Source: Marinigracilibium pacificum (lineage in GTDB: Bacteria > Bacteroidota > Bacteroidia > Cytophagales > Cyclobacteriaceae). Taken from it: a stretch of 64,000 bases of DNA. The DNA lies in contig NZ_JABBNU010000006.1 in the NCBI RefSeq assembly GCF_012926615.1, forward strand, positions 307,633 through 371,632, given 5' to 3'. Positions within the stretch are counted from its first letter, which is position 1; every line of letters begins with the position of its first letter. The notes under the pieces are model-generated. The model had not been told where the DNA came from and searched no databases. It worked only from the letters and a program-made list of their open reading frames with translations. Made by a program: the position numbers and the translations under genes. Of this stretch, positions 63,568-64,000 are shown in pieces.

Positions 63568-63630
63568 CAAAAAAATGTAAAGGTTGAAGACTTCAAAAAT
63601 ATAAGATTAAAGACTGGGTTCCAAAAGGGG
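63535..63630 (-). repeat. Repeat copy B: promoter and leader of the truncated DUF4157 copy
   Basis: It matches 62661-62756 with about eight differences in 96 bp, in the same orientation, 874 bp away. It contains the same TTTTG...TATATTTTTG promoter elements. Confidence 0.85.
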
Positions 63631-63966
63631 GGTAGTATTTAATCTTTATTTTAATTAGTATTAACAGTTTAACTTAATACCGTCTTTTAAAAGGCTGGCA
63701 CTGGTATTGATGCATATTCATAATCATGACTTCCTCCAATTGTTTTTTCTTGTCAAATGGTTCAAAAATGAAGCATAACCCTTCATTCAATCTTAATTAA
63801 GAATATAAATATTTTTTCAAACTGTTTGATAGTAACAAACTATCAATTGAGATTAATCAATCATAGATACAGTTTTGCTCTTTTTAGAATTTCTATATTT
63901 GAATCCTTAAACTCACCATTTTACTGTTTAATCACTTATATTTGATTTTAACATTTTTAATTAACT
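63631..63966. other. AT-rich intergenic region at the window end
   Basis: About 335 bp without coding character. TATATTTG elements at about 63894 and 63937-63944 match the Bacteroidota -7 motif on the plus strand, the second about 23 bp before a possible start codon at 63967. Confidence 0.35.
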
Positions 63967-64000
63967 ATGCGTCATTTACTTTTTCATTACTTCTTATTAA
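63967..64000 (+). CDS. Possible start of a secreted-protein gene, cut by the window end
   Basis: ATG 63967 opens MRHLLFHYFLL, a signal-peptide-like N-terminus, running into the end of the window without a stop. A TATATTTG element (63937-63944) lies 23 bp upstream. Only eleven codons are visible, so this is tentative. Confidence 0.35.
   Translation, partial: MRHLLFHYFLL

Overview
The window looks like chromosomal DNA of a low-GC member of the Bacteroidota, most likely a Cytophagales-type marine or soil bacterium. Evidence read in the sequence: a type IX secretion (T9SS) type A C-terminal sorting domain, a TonB-dependent receptor and another secreted protein with CarboxypepD_reg-like N-termini, an OMP_b-brl barrel, a Lacal_2735 family small protein, no Shine-Dalgarno-like purine runs ahead of most starts, several TAnnTTTG promoter elements of the Bacteroidota type, and sigma-54-type TTGGCACG promoters. 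No rRNA, tRNA, CRISPR array, phage or insertion sequence was recognised. Family names rest on motif recognition by eye; no database search was run.

Layout. 1-1625: end of an M20 deacetylase gene overlapping argH (arginine synthesis). 1.7-7.4 kb: small membrane protein, large sortilin/BNR-repeat secreted protein, amidohydrolase lipoprotein and a histidine-rich secreted protein. 7.6-11.9 kb: CNNM/CBS transporter, acyl-CoA thioesterase and TonB-dependent receptor. 12-14 kb: CrtA-like carotenoid monooxygenase convergent with sulfide:quinone oxidoreductase. 14.2-19 kb: CDF metal exporter, two uncharacterised genes, acyltransferase and gpsA (phospholipid synthesis). 19-23 kb: a frameshifted DUF2905 gene, tag, an outer-membrane barrel, an old-yellow-enzyme and a CarboxypepD_reg protein. 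23-26 kb: pgk, Sua5-type tRNA modification enzyme and a TPR lipoprotein. 26-28.4 kb: sulfotransferase, Lacal_2735 protein, SDR and flavin reductase. 28.5-36 kb: a 96-bp-repeat secreted protein gene with a homopolymer frameshift, then a UbiB kinase / TetR-like / AsmA-like cluster. 36-44.6 kb: amtB, MscS channel, VTT protein, cystathionine gamma-synthase/lyase, bestrophin, VOC protein, AraC regulator, a candidate structured RNA and a DnaJ membrane protein. 44.7-51.9 kb: a duplicated pair of secreted beta-rich proteins, GT3 glycogen synthase, lipocalin, SLC13 transporter and a Tat-exported aminotransferase-fold protein. 52-58.3 kb: patatin, a palindrome-rich repeat island, then a LamG lipoprotein and a PKD/T9SS protein in one operon. 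58.4-63.6 kb: a DUF4157 (HELTH-motif) protein tightly followed by a lipoprotein gene, with a second lipoprotein behind it, and a truncated second copy of the DUF4157 promoter and gene start.

Points I think most worth a look: (i) a shared dyad (core TGATWATCA) lying about 15-35 bp upstream of sigma-54-like -24/-12 elements at three secreted-protein genes, with a weaker fourth; (ii) the DUF4157 effector-like locus with a partner lipoprotein and a decayed duplicate whose promoter is conserved; (iii) a roughly 155-nt candidate non-coding RNA with its own promoter, two 12-bp direct repeats 21 bp apart, and a terminator; (iv) two genes (DUF2905 and the 96-bp-repeat protein) each broken by one extra base in a homopolymer; (v) a roughly 0.7-kb island of REP-like palindromes related to a perfect 18-bp inverted repeat 25 kb away.
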